Shown here one piece after another: positions 1 to 7,209 of a stretch of DNA of 64,000 bases. The translations under genes and the position numbers were made by a program. The DNA comes from Alkalicoccus halolimnae (GTDB lineage: Bacteria; Bacillota; Bacilli; Bacillales; Salisediminibacteriaceae): NCBI RefSeq assembly GCF_008014775.2, contig NZ_CP144914.1, positions 2,604,001-2,668,000 of the forward strand, in the 5' to 3' direction. Each line of letters starts with the position of its first letter. The first letter of the stretch is position 1. A model generated the notes under the pieces. It made no database searches, was not told the origin of the DNA, and saw only the letters and a program-made list of their open reading frames with translations.

Positions 1-148
1 GCAGCGTATTCCGATCGTTTCTATCTGCCTTCTCGTGCTGAAATTGTTCGTACAGCTCCGCGATAACCATTGAATTATCGCTTGAAAAAACAATTTGTCC
101 GGTTTCCGACAGAGGAGTTTCCCCCTGACATATTTGACATGAACGCAT
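1..148 (-). CDS. hypothetical protein with N-terminal CxxC, partial (N-terminus only)
   Basis: An open frame starts at an ATG (148) with an AGGTGG ribosome site about 6 nt upstream and runs off the left edge of the window, giving about 49 residues. It begins MRSCQICQGE, so it has a CxxC pair at residues 4 and 7 that could bind zinc or act as a thiol pair. The rest is hydrophilic and glutamate/glutamine rich. I do not recognise the family. It lies about 100 bp downstream of the selenoprotein gene on the same strand and could be co-transcribed. Too short for a functional call. Confidence 0.45.
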   Translation of the reverse strand, partial: MRSCQICQGETPLSETGQIVFSSDNSMVIAELYEQFQHEKADRNDRNTL

Positions 149-244
149 TTATCCACCTGCTTTCAGCTTACTTACGTGTTTTTTAATCCATACCCTTGTT
201 CACAGGGGAGAAAACCTGATTATGGGCGGGAAAAAGGTCGACTA

Positions 245-985
245 TTAGTCCCGCTTCCATCTGTAGGACAGCGTCCGGACACTTTCTGCTTTTTCTTCTG
301 TAATTGCTTTCAGCATATCTTCTGTGATTTTCTTCTGCAGGTCTTCTCTCCCAGGCTGTCCGAATGTTCTGCCGAGCGGAAATTTAATGTGCAGAGCCCG
401 CGGCGCATGGACGAGGGAAGTTAAGTCCGGATAGTGTGTCAGGGAAACGGTGGCTATGCCGGCTTTTTCAATTTCTTTCTGTATCAATCCGACCGATTGA
501 TGGCAGATATATCAGCCGGGAGAAAGAAGGACGACGTCCGCATGTTCTTCCTTCAGCCGTTTAATGATAAGCGGTACACTTTCGTTCATCAGTTTATCCA
601 CGCGGGGAATATAGCCCATCATTCCAAAGAAAGTCGGCGTAAGACTGCCAATCGTCCCCTCTTTTTCAAGCTCCTGCAGCGCTTTAACCGGGAGAACCGT
701 ATTGACATCCTCCTCTGCTGCTTTCGTATCATAGTGGGTGTGGGAGACTGTTAAATCGTCATGAACGGAGGTCGACGGAATGTAGCGGACGCTCCAGTCT
801 CCAGCCTCCACGTCAAACGGCGCTTCTTCTTTCAAATGTATACCTGCCGTCGTTAAAAAAGCAACGCGCCATTCGTTCATCGGTTTTTTCGGCTGCTGCA
901 GCGGATCGACCACTTCGCTGCCATGCTTTTTTATGGATCGTTTGGCTATCTTCTGAAATATAAGATCTTTTATTTTTGATATCAA
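245..985 (-). CDS. selenocysteine-containing protein of the glycine/sarcosine/betaine/D-proline reductase selenoprotein B family
   Basis: Two open frames (985 to 515 and 511 to 245) are in the same frame and are split only by a TGA at 514-512. Read through as Sec158, they give a 246-residue protein. Around the TGA the protein reads LLSPG-U-YICHQSVGLIQ; the family motif as I remember it is TPG-U/C-xxCHQ, so the TGA sits on the redox Sec/Cys of a UxxC pair. Sequence on both sides belongs to the family (N-terminal FLTTAGIHLKEEAPFD and THTHYD, C-terminal GIATVSLTHYPDLT). A perfect hairpin with a GGU loop lies 17 nt after the TGA. The start chosen is TTG (985) behind GGGAGG; an ATG at 995 is out of frame. 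The exact substrate is unknown; a small-molecule or thiol reductase role is inferred from the family. Decoding needs selA, selB, selC and selD, none of which lies in this window. Confidence 0.85.
479..506 (-). promoter_or_regulatory. candidate bacterial SECIS element in the selenoprotein gene
   Basis: On the coding strand the 17 nt after the TGA lead into a perfect 7-bp stem (ATCAATC at 501-495 with GATTGAT at 489-483) closing a GGTCG loop (494-490). A lower 3-bp stem CTG/CAG (506-504 with 481-479) follows after a small bulge. Bacterial SECIS elements lie inside the coding sequence with the apical loop about 16-37 nt after the UGA and a G among the first two loop bases; this hairpin meets both criteria. 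Confidence 0.8.
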
Positions 986-1205
986 CGATGGTCATCCTCC
1001 CTGTGGGTACAGAATGTACAATATAATTATTTCCGGAGTTATTTTTTTGAACAACTCCGTTTTCATTTCCCACTTCGGAGAAAATCTGCCGGGCTTGATT
1101 ATCTGTTTCCCTTCTCCTCTTATAATATAACCTCTATTCGCTTTTTTTGTTACTATTGAATTAGGATTTTCTTAGTGCAGGAAGGGAATCCCTCTTTTCT
1201 CAAAG
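986..1205. other. intergenic region upstream of the selenoprotein gene
   Basis: No gene is supported here. On the minus strand, TTGTTC followed 17 nt later by AATAAT (around 1050-1020) could be a sigma-A promoter for the selenoprotein gene. The right end carries the AT-rich target repeat of the first mobile element. Confidence 0.3.
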
Positions 1206-1791
1206 CTGTATTAAAGTCTGGTGTTGAAACAGGTAGAAAACTCCGCTTCAGCTCTGCCGTAGAGGGTACTTCCTGGTGAACTGCGCTCTCCGGGATCTCC
1301 CAATCTTCTTCCACGGACATTTTTCCGCTTCGTTTTGATTTTCTAATACAGAAAGCCCGCTGCTTGAATCAAGAAGGTACAAAGGTAGAATCAAGTGTAA
1401 AGGCGATTTTTAAAGGCGCCTCCGGAAAAAGAAAGCGGGAAGATCCTGCCGGACGCAAGGGAAGCCACAGGTCCTCCAATAACAACATGAAGCTTTAACA
1501 GAGACACTCATGCAAAAGCCTTGCACCATGAGGGATGAAAATGGCCTTCTATAAGAATGGAACTTTCCCTTTTTACAGGTGAAATCACTGATGTTCAAGA
1601 AGGGATTTTCTTTATTAGATAGCAGATGCTTTTTTGTCTTTTTTACCGTAAGCTGTAGGGCACACGAGGCGATGGAGGACGAGCCCCACTCCGCCCGACG
1701 GAAGGGAGGAAGGAATTAGCTGAGGCCCGCCCGGAAAGCGTCCCCATGGAAACGAAAGCGCACGCTTATCGACTTTATTTTCAAGGCAGCC
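1206..1791 (+). mobile_element. non-coding MITE-like element, family 1, copy A (longest)
   Basis: This 586-bp copy starts CTGTATTAAAG and ends TTCAAGGCAGCC. Read inward, the two ends are related (CTGtaTTaAA and CTGccTTgAA), so they are weak inverted repeats. Flanks repeat: CTTTTCTCAAAG at 1194-1205 and TTTTCAAAG at 1792-1800, a probable target duplication. The same internal blocks (ATGGCCTTCTAT, TTTACCGTAAGCTG, CCATGGAAACGAAAGCGC) recur at 2425-2744, 26677-27066 (inverted), 27619-27693 (inverted, partial), 35573-35850 and 43615-43780 (inverted, deleted). No transposase is encoded, so it would have to be moved in trans. Confidence 0.7.
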
Positions 1792-2099
1792 TTTTCAAAG
1801 TAAGGGAGCAGTAATATCCCGAAATTACTTTAGAGATTCCTTAAAAACTTGTACTATACAATTATCACGTGTCTGCAATCAAGTATAAGGGATGTTTCAA
1901 TAACTGATTCAGCATGAAAACTACCTGCGGGGAAATAGGGTGAGCATATAATCGGCAGCCAGCTTTCTCCCATACCCGTATTTTACATTCTTCTCCTTTT
2001 TTTGTCCCAATATCTTCCGCCCCTTTGTTTTCCAAGTTATTTCTGCTATGATACATGTATTATCTGAATTATCGATAAATTAACCAAGGAGGCCTGCTT
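1792..2099. other. intergenic region upstream of phhB
   Basis: No convincing gene. The stretch holds the 5' flank of phhB; its ribosome site AAGGAGG lies at about 2087-2093. A short minus-strand open frame at 1865-2056 has no ribosome site and no recognisable protein, so I do not call it. Confidence 0.4.
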
Positions 2100-2390
2100 A
2101 TGATATTAACGAAAGAAGAAGTCCAGGAAAACTTGTCAGATTCAGATGGATGGGAGCTCGAAGGTGAAAAGTGGATCAGTAAAAATTTCACGCTTTCCTC
2201 CTTTCCAAAAGCGATTCAATTCGTTCATTCACTGGCCGATATAGCGGAGGACAGGCAGCACCACCCGTATATAATTATTGATCATAAAAAGGTTACGGTG
2301 AAGCTGAGCACAAACGATGAAGGCGGGTTGACGCAGAAGGATTTCGAGTCTGCTCACGCCTATGACCGTACGTTCCAGAAGTATTCGTAA
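2100..2390 (+). CDS. phhB: 4a-hydroxytetrahydrobiopterin dehydratase (pterin-4a-carbinolamine dehydratase)
   Basis: The enzyme dehydrates 4a-hydroxy-tetrahydropterin so the cofactor of aromatic amino acid hydroxylases can be recycled; in bacteria lacking such hydroxylases its role is less clear. The 96-residue length is typical of the PCD/DCoH family. The signature is intact: DRQHHPYIIIDHKKVTVKLST followed by GGLTxKDFESA. The start follows a strong AAGGAGG site 7 nt upstream. It is a lone gene with a mobile element 35 bp downstream. No phenylalanine hydroxylase is visible in the window. Confidence 0.95.
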   Translation: MILTKEEVQENLSDSDGWELEGEKWISKNFTLSSFPKAIQFVHSLADIAEDRQHHPYIIIDHKKVTVKLSTNDEGGLTQKDFESAHAYDRTFQKYS

Positions 2391-2424
2391 AAAGCCGGCA
2401 AACTCCGTTCAGTCTTAAAAAAAA

Positions 2425-2744
2425 CTGTGTTAAAGTTTAGGTGTTGATACATGTAAAAAGCTCCACTTCTTATGGATGAAAATGGCCTTCTATAGGAATG
2501 GAACTTCCCCTCTATACCGGGGGAAGGAAAGAAGTTCAGAATGTCCTTCTTTATTAGAGACAGCTCCTGTTCTGTCTTTTTTACCGTAAGCTGGAGGGAC
2601 ATGGGGCGAATAAGGTCGATTCGAAGATCCATCCCGCACGACCGCAGGAAGGACGGGATTAGCTGAGGACGGCCCGCCCGGAGAGCGTCCCCATGGAAAC
2701 GAAAGCACCCCTTTATCACTTATCAACTTTATTTTCAGGGTGCC
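2425..2744 (+). mobile_element. non-coding MITE-like element, family 1, copy B
   Basis: A 320-bp copy starts CTGTGTTAAAG and ends TTCAGGGTGCC. It contains the family blocks (GGCCTTCTATAGGAATGGAAC, CCGTAAGCTGGAGG, CCATGGAAACGAAAGC) but lacks about 250 bp found in copy A. Flanks CTTAAAAAAAA (left) and CTTAAAAATTT (right) look like an AT-rich target repeat. It starts 35 bp after the phhB stop codon. Confidence 0.65.
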
Positions 2745-2976
2745 TTAAAAATTTAAACTCAGGTTAGTTCTTGAATTATAAAGCGCCAGCCGGGTTGCAG
2801 CGAAGTTTACCTGTCACGACAAACGCTGGCAGAGCTGAATGTTAAGTGGAAAATACAACCTTCACCCGTTATGAATGAATTTCATGACGGGTTTTTTCTG
2901 CGTCTGTTTCCCCCCTGCTTTCCGCGTGATATGATGGAAAATAGAAATGTTTTTCAAGAAGATGGAGGGAATTCCT

Positions 2977-3492
2977 ATGCACTGGTTATATTTGCTCACA
3001 GCTGTAGTTATGAGTGTGATTTCAATTTATCATTTATTTACGGACCGTTTCCGTCGGCTGAGCGGCAGCCCCTCCGTATATAAATCAACAGATACACGCC
3101 GCCTCCACACCGATTCCACCATGTATAAGCTTTCGCTCTATTCCTGCTATTTCGTGATTCTCCTTTCGATCTTCCTGTTCATCGAAGTTTTTAATAACTT
3201 CATGACTGCCACCCTCCTGTTTATTGTTGTGTTCCTGCTGGGGCTCAACGTCCTGCTGACTTTGGACAGGGTTTTTGAAATCCAGGGCGAGGCCGTTATC
3301 TTCGCAGGCTACCATGCCAAATGGTCAAAAATTAAATCGATCCAATGGGGAAAGAAAAAACGCAGAGGCAGGCAGCTGATTATGGAACTCAGTAAAGGGC
3401 AGAAAATCAAAACGACGATAGCGGATAAAGAACAGAATACAATCGAAGATATCCTTTCCGACTACGTTTATTTTGAAAAAAACGGCAAATAG
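2977..3492 (+). CDS. conserved hypothetical membrane protein with a PH-like C-terminus
   Basis: This 171-residue protein starts at the ATG behind GATGGAGGG; an in-frame ATG at 2947 lacks a site. An N-terminal membrane helix (residues 3-20) and two more central helices (about 54-75 and 79-96) are followed by a soluble C-terminus of beta-strand character with a very basic stretch (WGKKKRRGRQ). The tail resembles the small PH-like domain of DUF5673-type Bacillus membrane proteins, but that assignment is weak. It is monocistronic and ends at a bidirectional terminator shared with arsC. Function unknown. Confidence 0.7.
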   Translation: MHWLYLLTAVVMSVISIYHLFTDRFRRLSGSPSVYKSTDTRRLHTDSTMYKLSLYSCYFVILLSIFLFIEVFNNFMTATLLFIVVFLLGLNVLLTLDRVFEIQGEAVIFAGYHAKWSKIKSIQWGKKKRRGRQLIMELSKGQKIKTTIADKEQNTIEDILSDYVYFEKNGK

Positions 3493-3520
3493 CTTACAGA
3501 GAGCAGTGTGCGGAAAGTAA

Positions 3521-3562
3521 AAAAAAGCCTGGATGACCACGCATGGGTCATTCAGGCTTTTT
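3521..3562. terminator. bidirectional intrinsic terminator between the membrane protein gene and arsC
   Basis: An inverted repeat AAAAAGCCTGgATGACC ... GGGTCATtCAGGCTTTTT lies between two convergent genes; the A and T runs allow termination in both directions. Confidence 0.9.
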
Positions 3563-3580
3563 ACTGTATGCAGATGGTCA

Positions 3581-4000
3581 TTAATTCCCTGTCTGCTGAA
3601 AAGTTTTAATGCGTTCACCGATTTCGTCGCGTACCCGCTGGAAAAAGGCCCATTTTTCTTCTTCAGAGCCTTCTGCTTTCGCTGGATCATCAAATCCCCA
3701 ATGGTCACGCTCTTTATTCGGGGGGGTTGCCGGACATACGTCATTCGCATGACCGCAGAGAGTGACCACGAAGTCAGCCCGCTTCAGCAGGTCCTGGTCG
3801 ATCGTATCGGACGTTTGATCAGAAATATCGATCCCTGCCTCTTCCATTGCCTTAACAGCTTTCGGGTTAACTCCGTGAGCTTCAATCCCGGCGGAATAAA
3901 CGTCCCATTCCCCGCTTAAATAGTGTTTGCCCCAGCCTTCTGCCATCTGGCTGCGGCAGGAATTACCTGTACATAGAAAGTAAATGATTGGTTTTGTCAT
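3581..4000 (-). CDS. arsC: arsenate reductase, thioredoxin-coupled
   Basis: The enzyme reduces arsenate to arsenite for efflux or detoxification. It belongs to the low-molecular-weight phosphatase-like family: the P-loop is C10-TGNSC15-R16, and the catalytic relay pair is C82 and C89 ([11 protein letters not shown]), so all three redox cysteines of the thioredoxin-linked class are present. Length 139 is typical. It lies 82 bp downstream of arsR on the same strand, probably one transcript, but no arsenite pump (arsB/acr3) is next to it in the window, so efflux must be encoded elsewhere. Confidence 0.95.
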   Translation of the reverse strand: MTKPIIYFLCTGNSCRSQMAEGWGKHYLSGEWDVYSAGIEAHGVNPKAVKAMEEAGIDISDQTSDTIDQDLLKRADFVVTLCGHANDVCPATPPNKERDHWGFDDPAKAEGSEEEKWAFFQRVRDEIGERIKTFQQTGN

Positions 4001-4082
4001 AAATAATCCTCCTGCTATATATAATCATTCACTTATATATTATCACACAATACTTTCTTCGGCATGTTAAGAATTTGTAAAC

Positions 4083-4427
4083 TCAGCAGCAGTCGACGCG
4101 CCTGCCCTGCGCTTCGAGCTCCTCCAGCTTTTCGCGTGGGTCGGGCAGTTCAGAGATCAGCGCCTTGGCGAGCGGAAAATAGACCGAATCCTCGTCCAGG
4201 GAATAAAACACCCACTGCCCCTGCTTGCGTTCTTTTACCAGTCCTTTATCGCGCAGCTTACGCAGGTGCTGGCTCACGGAAGGCTGGCTCATTTGAAAAA
4301 TATCGACGAATTCACATACACAGACGTCATCCACGGAAAGCAGGGAAACCATCATCAGTCTCGTTTTATCCCCGAGCAGCTTGAAAAGGACCGCTGCCTC
4401 TTCACAGCTCATTTTTTCTTTAATCAC
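4083..4427 (-). CDS. arsR: ArsR/SmtB family metalloregulator
   Basis: A 114-residue winged-helix repressor. The helix 3 metal box reads DVCVCEF (the family ELCVC box) just before the recognition helix QMSQPSVSQHLRKLRDKGLV, consistent with As(III)/Sb(III) sensing by cysteines. The C-terminus ends VDCC, which could add a thiol ligand. GTG at 4427 is chosen because AAAGGAGG lies 9 nt upstream; it overlaps the pcp stop region by 8 bp, so arsR may be translationally coupled to pcp. It probably controls arsC downstream. Confidence 0.92.
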   Translation of the reverse strand: MIKEKMSCEEAAVLFKLLGDKTRLMMVSLLSVDDVCVCEFVDIFQMSQPSVSQHLRKLRDKGLVKERKQGQWVFYSLDEDSVYFPLAKALISELPDPREKLEELEAQGRRVDCC

Positions 4428-5043
4428 GATTTTCTTCCTCCTTTACGAGGGTTGCAATTAATTGGGTTACGGCACGCTTCTGCACTTCCAGATCCATGGA
4501 AGGAAGACTGCTCCCGGAAGCCATATCCGGCGTAACCGGGACGTGGATAAAGCCTGCTTTTACAGAAAGCTCTTGGTCATTAATAAAACGCAGCACCCGG
4601 TAAAGCGTCGAATTGCATATATACGTGCCTGCACTGTAGGAGACTTCAGCAGGGATTCCAGCTTCCTGAAGGTTTTCTGTCAGATTTCTGACTGGAATTG
4701 TCGCAAAAATGCCATCGGGTCCCCCGCTGTCTATGTACCGGTCAGCTGGTGCGTCTCCTGCATTGTCAGGCGTGTCTGGAGCATGCTCGATGTTGACCGC
4801 TGTCTGCTCGATGTTGATCGTCTGTCTTCCTGCAGCCACGCCGAAGTGGAGCACAACGTCCGGATTCCAGCTCTTTATTATATCCAGCGCTTTATGAGCA
4901 CACGTCTGAAAAATGACTGGAAGACCTTCCGCTCGAACGTCAGCACCTGGAAATTTCTCCTGCTTCACCCATTCCGCGAGCTCCCAGGACGGGTTTTTAT
5001 CCATTTTTCCAAATGGCTCGAAGCCAGTAAATAATATTTTCAT
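4420..5043 (-). CDS. pcp: pyrrolidone-carboxylate peptidase (pyroglutamyl peptidase I)
   Basis: This cytosolic cysteine peptidase removes N-terminal pyroglutamate. The catalytic triad is visible: E79 in GRQTINIEQTAVN, C144 in SAGTYICN and H168 in GFIHVP. The N-terminus MKILFTGFEPFG is characteristic, and 207 residues is close to the usual 200-215. It is the first gene of a minus-strand run ending in arsR-arsC, with which it overlaps by a few bases. The metabolic link to arsenic genes is not obvious; the overlap may only reflect compact packing. Confidence 0.95.
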   Translation of the reverse strand: MKILFTGFEPFGKMDKNPSWELAEWVKQEKFPGADVRAEGLPVIFQTCAHKALDIIKSWNPDVVLHFGVAAGRQTINIEQTAVNIEHAPDTPDNAGDAPADRYIDSGGPDGIFATIPVRNLTENLQEAGIPAEVSYSAGTYICNSTLYRVLRFINDQELSVKAGFIHVPVTPDMASGSSLPSMDLEVQKRAVTQLIATLVKEEENRD

Positions 5044-5156
5044 ACAACGACCTCCCTCTTCTTCTTATATTTTCGCTTCTTTTTCTTTTTTTTTCAAGTT
5101 TCCTTCCTCCCTTCTTTTCCTTTACGTGTACATAAGGAGTGAAAGGGGGTGAGAAA

Positions 5157-5369
5157 ATGAACTTCTTAACACAATCACGCCTCGTATTGACGTTTAATGC
5201 AGGCTACGATGAAGACGGAAACACGATGTTCCAGTCGCGTTCTTTCCGTAACATTCAGCCGCAGGCAGCCGATGCCGATCTTTATAAAGCCGCAGCAGCG
5301 ATTGCTTCCCTGCAGAGCCACCTGCTTTACAGCGTTGAACGCAACAATGTTTATGAACTGACAGAATAA
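5157..5369 (+). CDS. DUF1659 family small protein
   Basis: A 70-residue protein starting MNFLTQSRLVLTFNAGYDEDG, with the start chosen behind GGGGGTG rather than an upstream in-frame ATG at 5139. DUF1659 proteins are small and of unknown function in Bacillales and usually sit beside a DUF2922 gene, as here (19 bp to the next start). The partner organisation with yvrJ is conserved in the group. No membrane segment. Confidence 0.85.
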   Translation: MNFLTQSRLVLTFNAGYDEDGNTMFQSRSFRNIQPQAADADLYKAAAAIASLQSHLLYSVERNNVYELTE

Positions 5370-5388
5370 GTAGAGGAGGAGAAAGGAT

Positions 5389-5607
5389 ATGAGTAAACGA
5401 TTGGAACTTTTATTTACGACAGAACTTGGAACGAGCTCGACCATCGGTATAGATAATCCGAAGGAACCGGTGGACGCCCTGGCAGTATCAGAAGCGATGG
5501 ATGACATTTTAGAATCTGGAGTTTTCCACGGTGCCAACGGCTTCCTGACCGGAAAGCGCGGAGCCCGCATCGTCGACCGCACTGTAGAAACGATCGACAT
5601 CGATTAG
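5389..5607 (+). CDS. DUF2922 family small protein
   Basis: A 72-residue protein, MSKRLELLFTTELGTSSTIGI..., behind GGAGGAGAAAGG. It has the short beta-rich pattern of DUF2922 proteins, which pair with DUF1659. The function is not known. It is the second gene of a small plus-strand operon and is followed by a terminator-like hairpin before yvrJ. Confidence 0.85.
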   Translation: MSKRLELLFTTELGTSSTIGIDNPKEPVDALAVSEAMDDILESGVFHGANGFLTGKRGARIVDRTVETIDID

Positions 5608-5615
5608 TTATACCG

Positions 5616-5656
5616 AGGGAATGTTTCTGCCGTACGCGGAGGAACATTCCCTTTTT
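5616..5656 (+). terminator. intrinsic terminator after the DUF2922 gene
   Basis: AGGGAATGTT pairs with AACATTCCCT and is followed by TTTTT. It may only attenuate, because yvrJ follows 58 bp later on the same strand with its own AAGGAGG site. Confidence 0.8.
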
Positions 5657-5714
5657 AGTACAAGAAGCAGGGGAAATTATTCTTCACAGAAAAAATTGTA
5701 AAAAGGAGGTCCCG

Positions 5715-5912
5715 ATGGATATATGGATGCAGGCTCTCAGTGAATTTGGTTTTCCGATGACGATTACGTTTTACCTTCTTTACCGGATGGAGAAAAAACT
5801 CGATCTCATCAACGACTCAATTATTCAGCTGCAGATTCACCCCGAATCCTATCCGGCCGGCTCGACCGCTTCTGGTATGAAACCCGTTTCCGGATCCGGC
5901 GGAAAGTATTAA
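5715..5912 (+). CDS. yvrJ: YvrJ family small membrane protein
   Basis: A 65-residue protein, MDIWMQALSEFGFPMTITFYLLYRMEKKLDLI..., with one membrane helix near residues 10-23 followed by a short amphipathic segment and a polar, glycine/serine-rich tail. The N-terminal half matches the YvrJ family, a holin-like small protein found next to DUF1659/DUF2922 genes in bacilli. The ribosome site is AAAAGGAGG. Function unknown. Confidence 0.8.
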   Translation: MDIWMQALSEFGFPMTITFYLLYRMEKKLDLINDSIIQLQIHPESYPAGSTASGMKPVSGSGGKY

Positions 5913-6124
5913 CAACTGGATATAAAATCGACTATACGGAAGTTTCAGCGCACAGATTCTAAAAAATTTGCCTGTATATGTTGAACTTCATAATTAGTTT
6001 CCACATCTGTAAATAACCGCTTTCGTTTCCACAGGGGGAAGCCCGCCAATTGTCTGCTCCACTGCAGGCCGAAGCAACGTTTTTTTTATGTTTATCCATC
6101 CATAATTTAACATACCTGAAAATT
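5913..6124. other. intergenic stretch with a decayed repeat fragment
   Basis: No gene. A block around 6008-6036 (CGCTTTCGTTTCCACAGGGGG then AAGCCCGCC) resembles the 3' module of the family 1 elements (GCGCTTTCGTTTCCATGGGG, CCGGGCGGGCC) in inverted orientation, so it is probably an eroded copy. Confidence 0.35.
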
Positions 6125-6164
6125 AAAAAGCGGCATGACGGGATTTTCGTCATGCCGCTTTTTC
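6125..6164. terminator. bidirectional intrinsic terminator
   Basis: AAAAAGCGGCATGACG pairs with CGTCATGCCGCTTTTT across a 5-6 nt loop, between convergent yvrJ and the cupin gene. Confidence 0.9.
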
Positions 6165-6260
6165 TGTTTTATGATTTGATTGCAGGACGCTGATCATGAA
6201 ATTTTTAATAAAAGGATGATTTAGCGTCTCTCCGCGCACTCCCTGTCTGCTCATCTCCTG

Positions 6261-6740
6261 TTATTCCAGCACTTCAATTCCATATTCGAGTGCCAGCCCG
6301 AAAAGCTTTTCCAGGTCAGTTTCCACGTCTTCCGATGGTAGTTTGTAATCACTTGCCGGGACGCTGCAGTCTATAAACAGCTGCTCCAATCCCGCCGGAA
6401 CCAGCATAGTAATGATTTTGGCAGGTCCGGATTTTTCAATTTTATACATATGGGCAATATCACGCGGAGCAGAAACAAAGGTCCCGGGCTTGCCCAAAAT
6501 CGTTTTTTCGCCAATGGTAAAAGTGGCTTCACCTTCCAGGACATAAAAATACTCGTCTTCATTACGATGAATGTGCAGCGGGGTGACAAAATCCGGTGGA
6601 TCGATCTCTTCAAGTAAACTGAAAGCACCGCCCGTTTCTTCCCCCGTTACTTTTACTTCCATCAAAGAGCCTAAAAACCAATACTTCTTCCCTTCCCCGC
6701 TCGCCAGTGCAAATGCATGGTTCAGTTTCTCCAGCATTGT
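6261..6740 (-). CDS. cupin domain protein
   Basis: A 159-residue single-domain cupin. Motif 1 is HIHRNEDEYFYVLEG (metal-binding His, His, Glu) and motif 2 is GTFVSAPRDIAHMY (fourth His). Upstream, WFLGSLMEVKVTGEETGGAFSLLE is typical of the quercetinase-like cupin_2 subgroup. The start chosen is M25 of the longest frame, because AGGAGG lies 7 nt before this ATG and family members begin about 15 residues before the WFLG motif. The extra 24 residues upstream match a cupin C-terminus instead (see the remnant entry). The substrate cannot be deduced; possible roles are dioxygenase, isomerase or simple binding. Confidence 0.85.
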   Translation of the reverse strand, partial: TMLEKLNHAFALASGEGKKYWFLGSLMEVKVTGEETGGAFSLLEEIDPPDFVTPLHIHRNEDEYFYVLEGEATFTIGEKTILGKPGTFVSAPRDIAHMYKIEKSGPAKIITMLVPAGLEQLFIDCSVPASDYKLPSEDVETDLEKLFGLALEYGIEVLE

Positions 6741-6830
6741 CCCTGCCTCCTGTCTCAGAATTTCGATACCGTATTGCTGAGAGAACTTCATCATCTTTTT
6801 GAAATCCGGCATGATGGTCTTTGACGGCGG
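6741..6830 (-). pseudogene. remnant 3' end of a duplicated cupin gene
   Basis: The codons upstream of the cupin start, in the same frame, read PPSKTIMPDFKKMMKF then SQQYGIEIL. The intact gene ends with PSEDVETDLEKLFGLALEYGIEVLE, so the upstream piece has the layout of a cupin C-terminus (acidic or Pro linker, helix, YGIE-I/V-L). It now lacks a stop and runs straight into the intact gene. This suggests a former tandem pair with the first copy deleted. No other exons of that copy are recognisable upstream. Confidence 0.5.
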
Positions 6831-7143
6831 GATGCTCTCCTTTTTCCAGGGCAGTATTTCAGGAAGGAATCCCGTGCGACATGCCTCCCTTCAGTTGAAG
6901 TTCCGCGGATGAAGGCTGCTGTTTGTATGTATGCGTTCTTGAACTTTCACCTTTAATTATACTCCCTCCTGTGAAAATATTCTATATATTCAGAAATCAT
7001 CGTTTGCTTCTTTATCCTCTTCAAACAATACAGTAAAGACTTCTTAAGCTGATATTTCCAGCTCGCTCTAGATTTTATTTTCGCTTCTTCCCCTGTTCTT
7101 TCACTGCCTGATAAAAATTCGTATGAACGGGTGAGATAAAAAA
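6831..7143. other. intergenic region without a supported gene
   Basis: Frames are short and without ribosome sites. On the minus strand GAAGGGAGG precedes an ATG that stops after seven codons. Nothing else recognised. Confidence 0.4.
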
Positions 7144-7179
7144 CACGAAAAACGTGGACAGTTTATCCCGTTTTTCGTG
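7144..7179 (-). terminator. hairpin downstream of the lipoprotein gene
   Basis: CACGAAAAACG pairs with CGTTTTTCGTG across a 14-nt loop, 30 bp after the lipoprotein stop. A smaller CTGCC/GGCAG hairpin lies closer to the stop. The T-run is weak, so this may be a stabilising stem or a weak terminator. Confidence 0.5.
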
Positions 7180-7209
7180 TGATAACTGCCTTTTATCGGC
7201 AGAAATTTT

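Noticed and set aside
512..514. Treating the TGA at 514-512 as a real stop or sequencing error splitting two genes
   Set aside because: Both halves belong to one family in the same frame and the TGA falls on its Sec/Cys site with a hairpin downstream. The second half has no ribosome site of its own.
1206..1791. Conserved structured non-coding RNA
   Set aside because: Copies occur in both orientations next to unrelated genes, vary greatly in length, and have flanking short direct repeats, which fits mobile DNA better.
1865..2056. Minus-strand 63-residue frame before phhB
   Set aside because: No ribosome site, odd composition and no recognisable motif; it overlaps the expected phhB promoter region.
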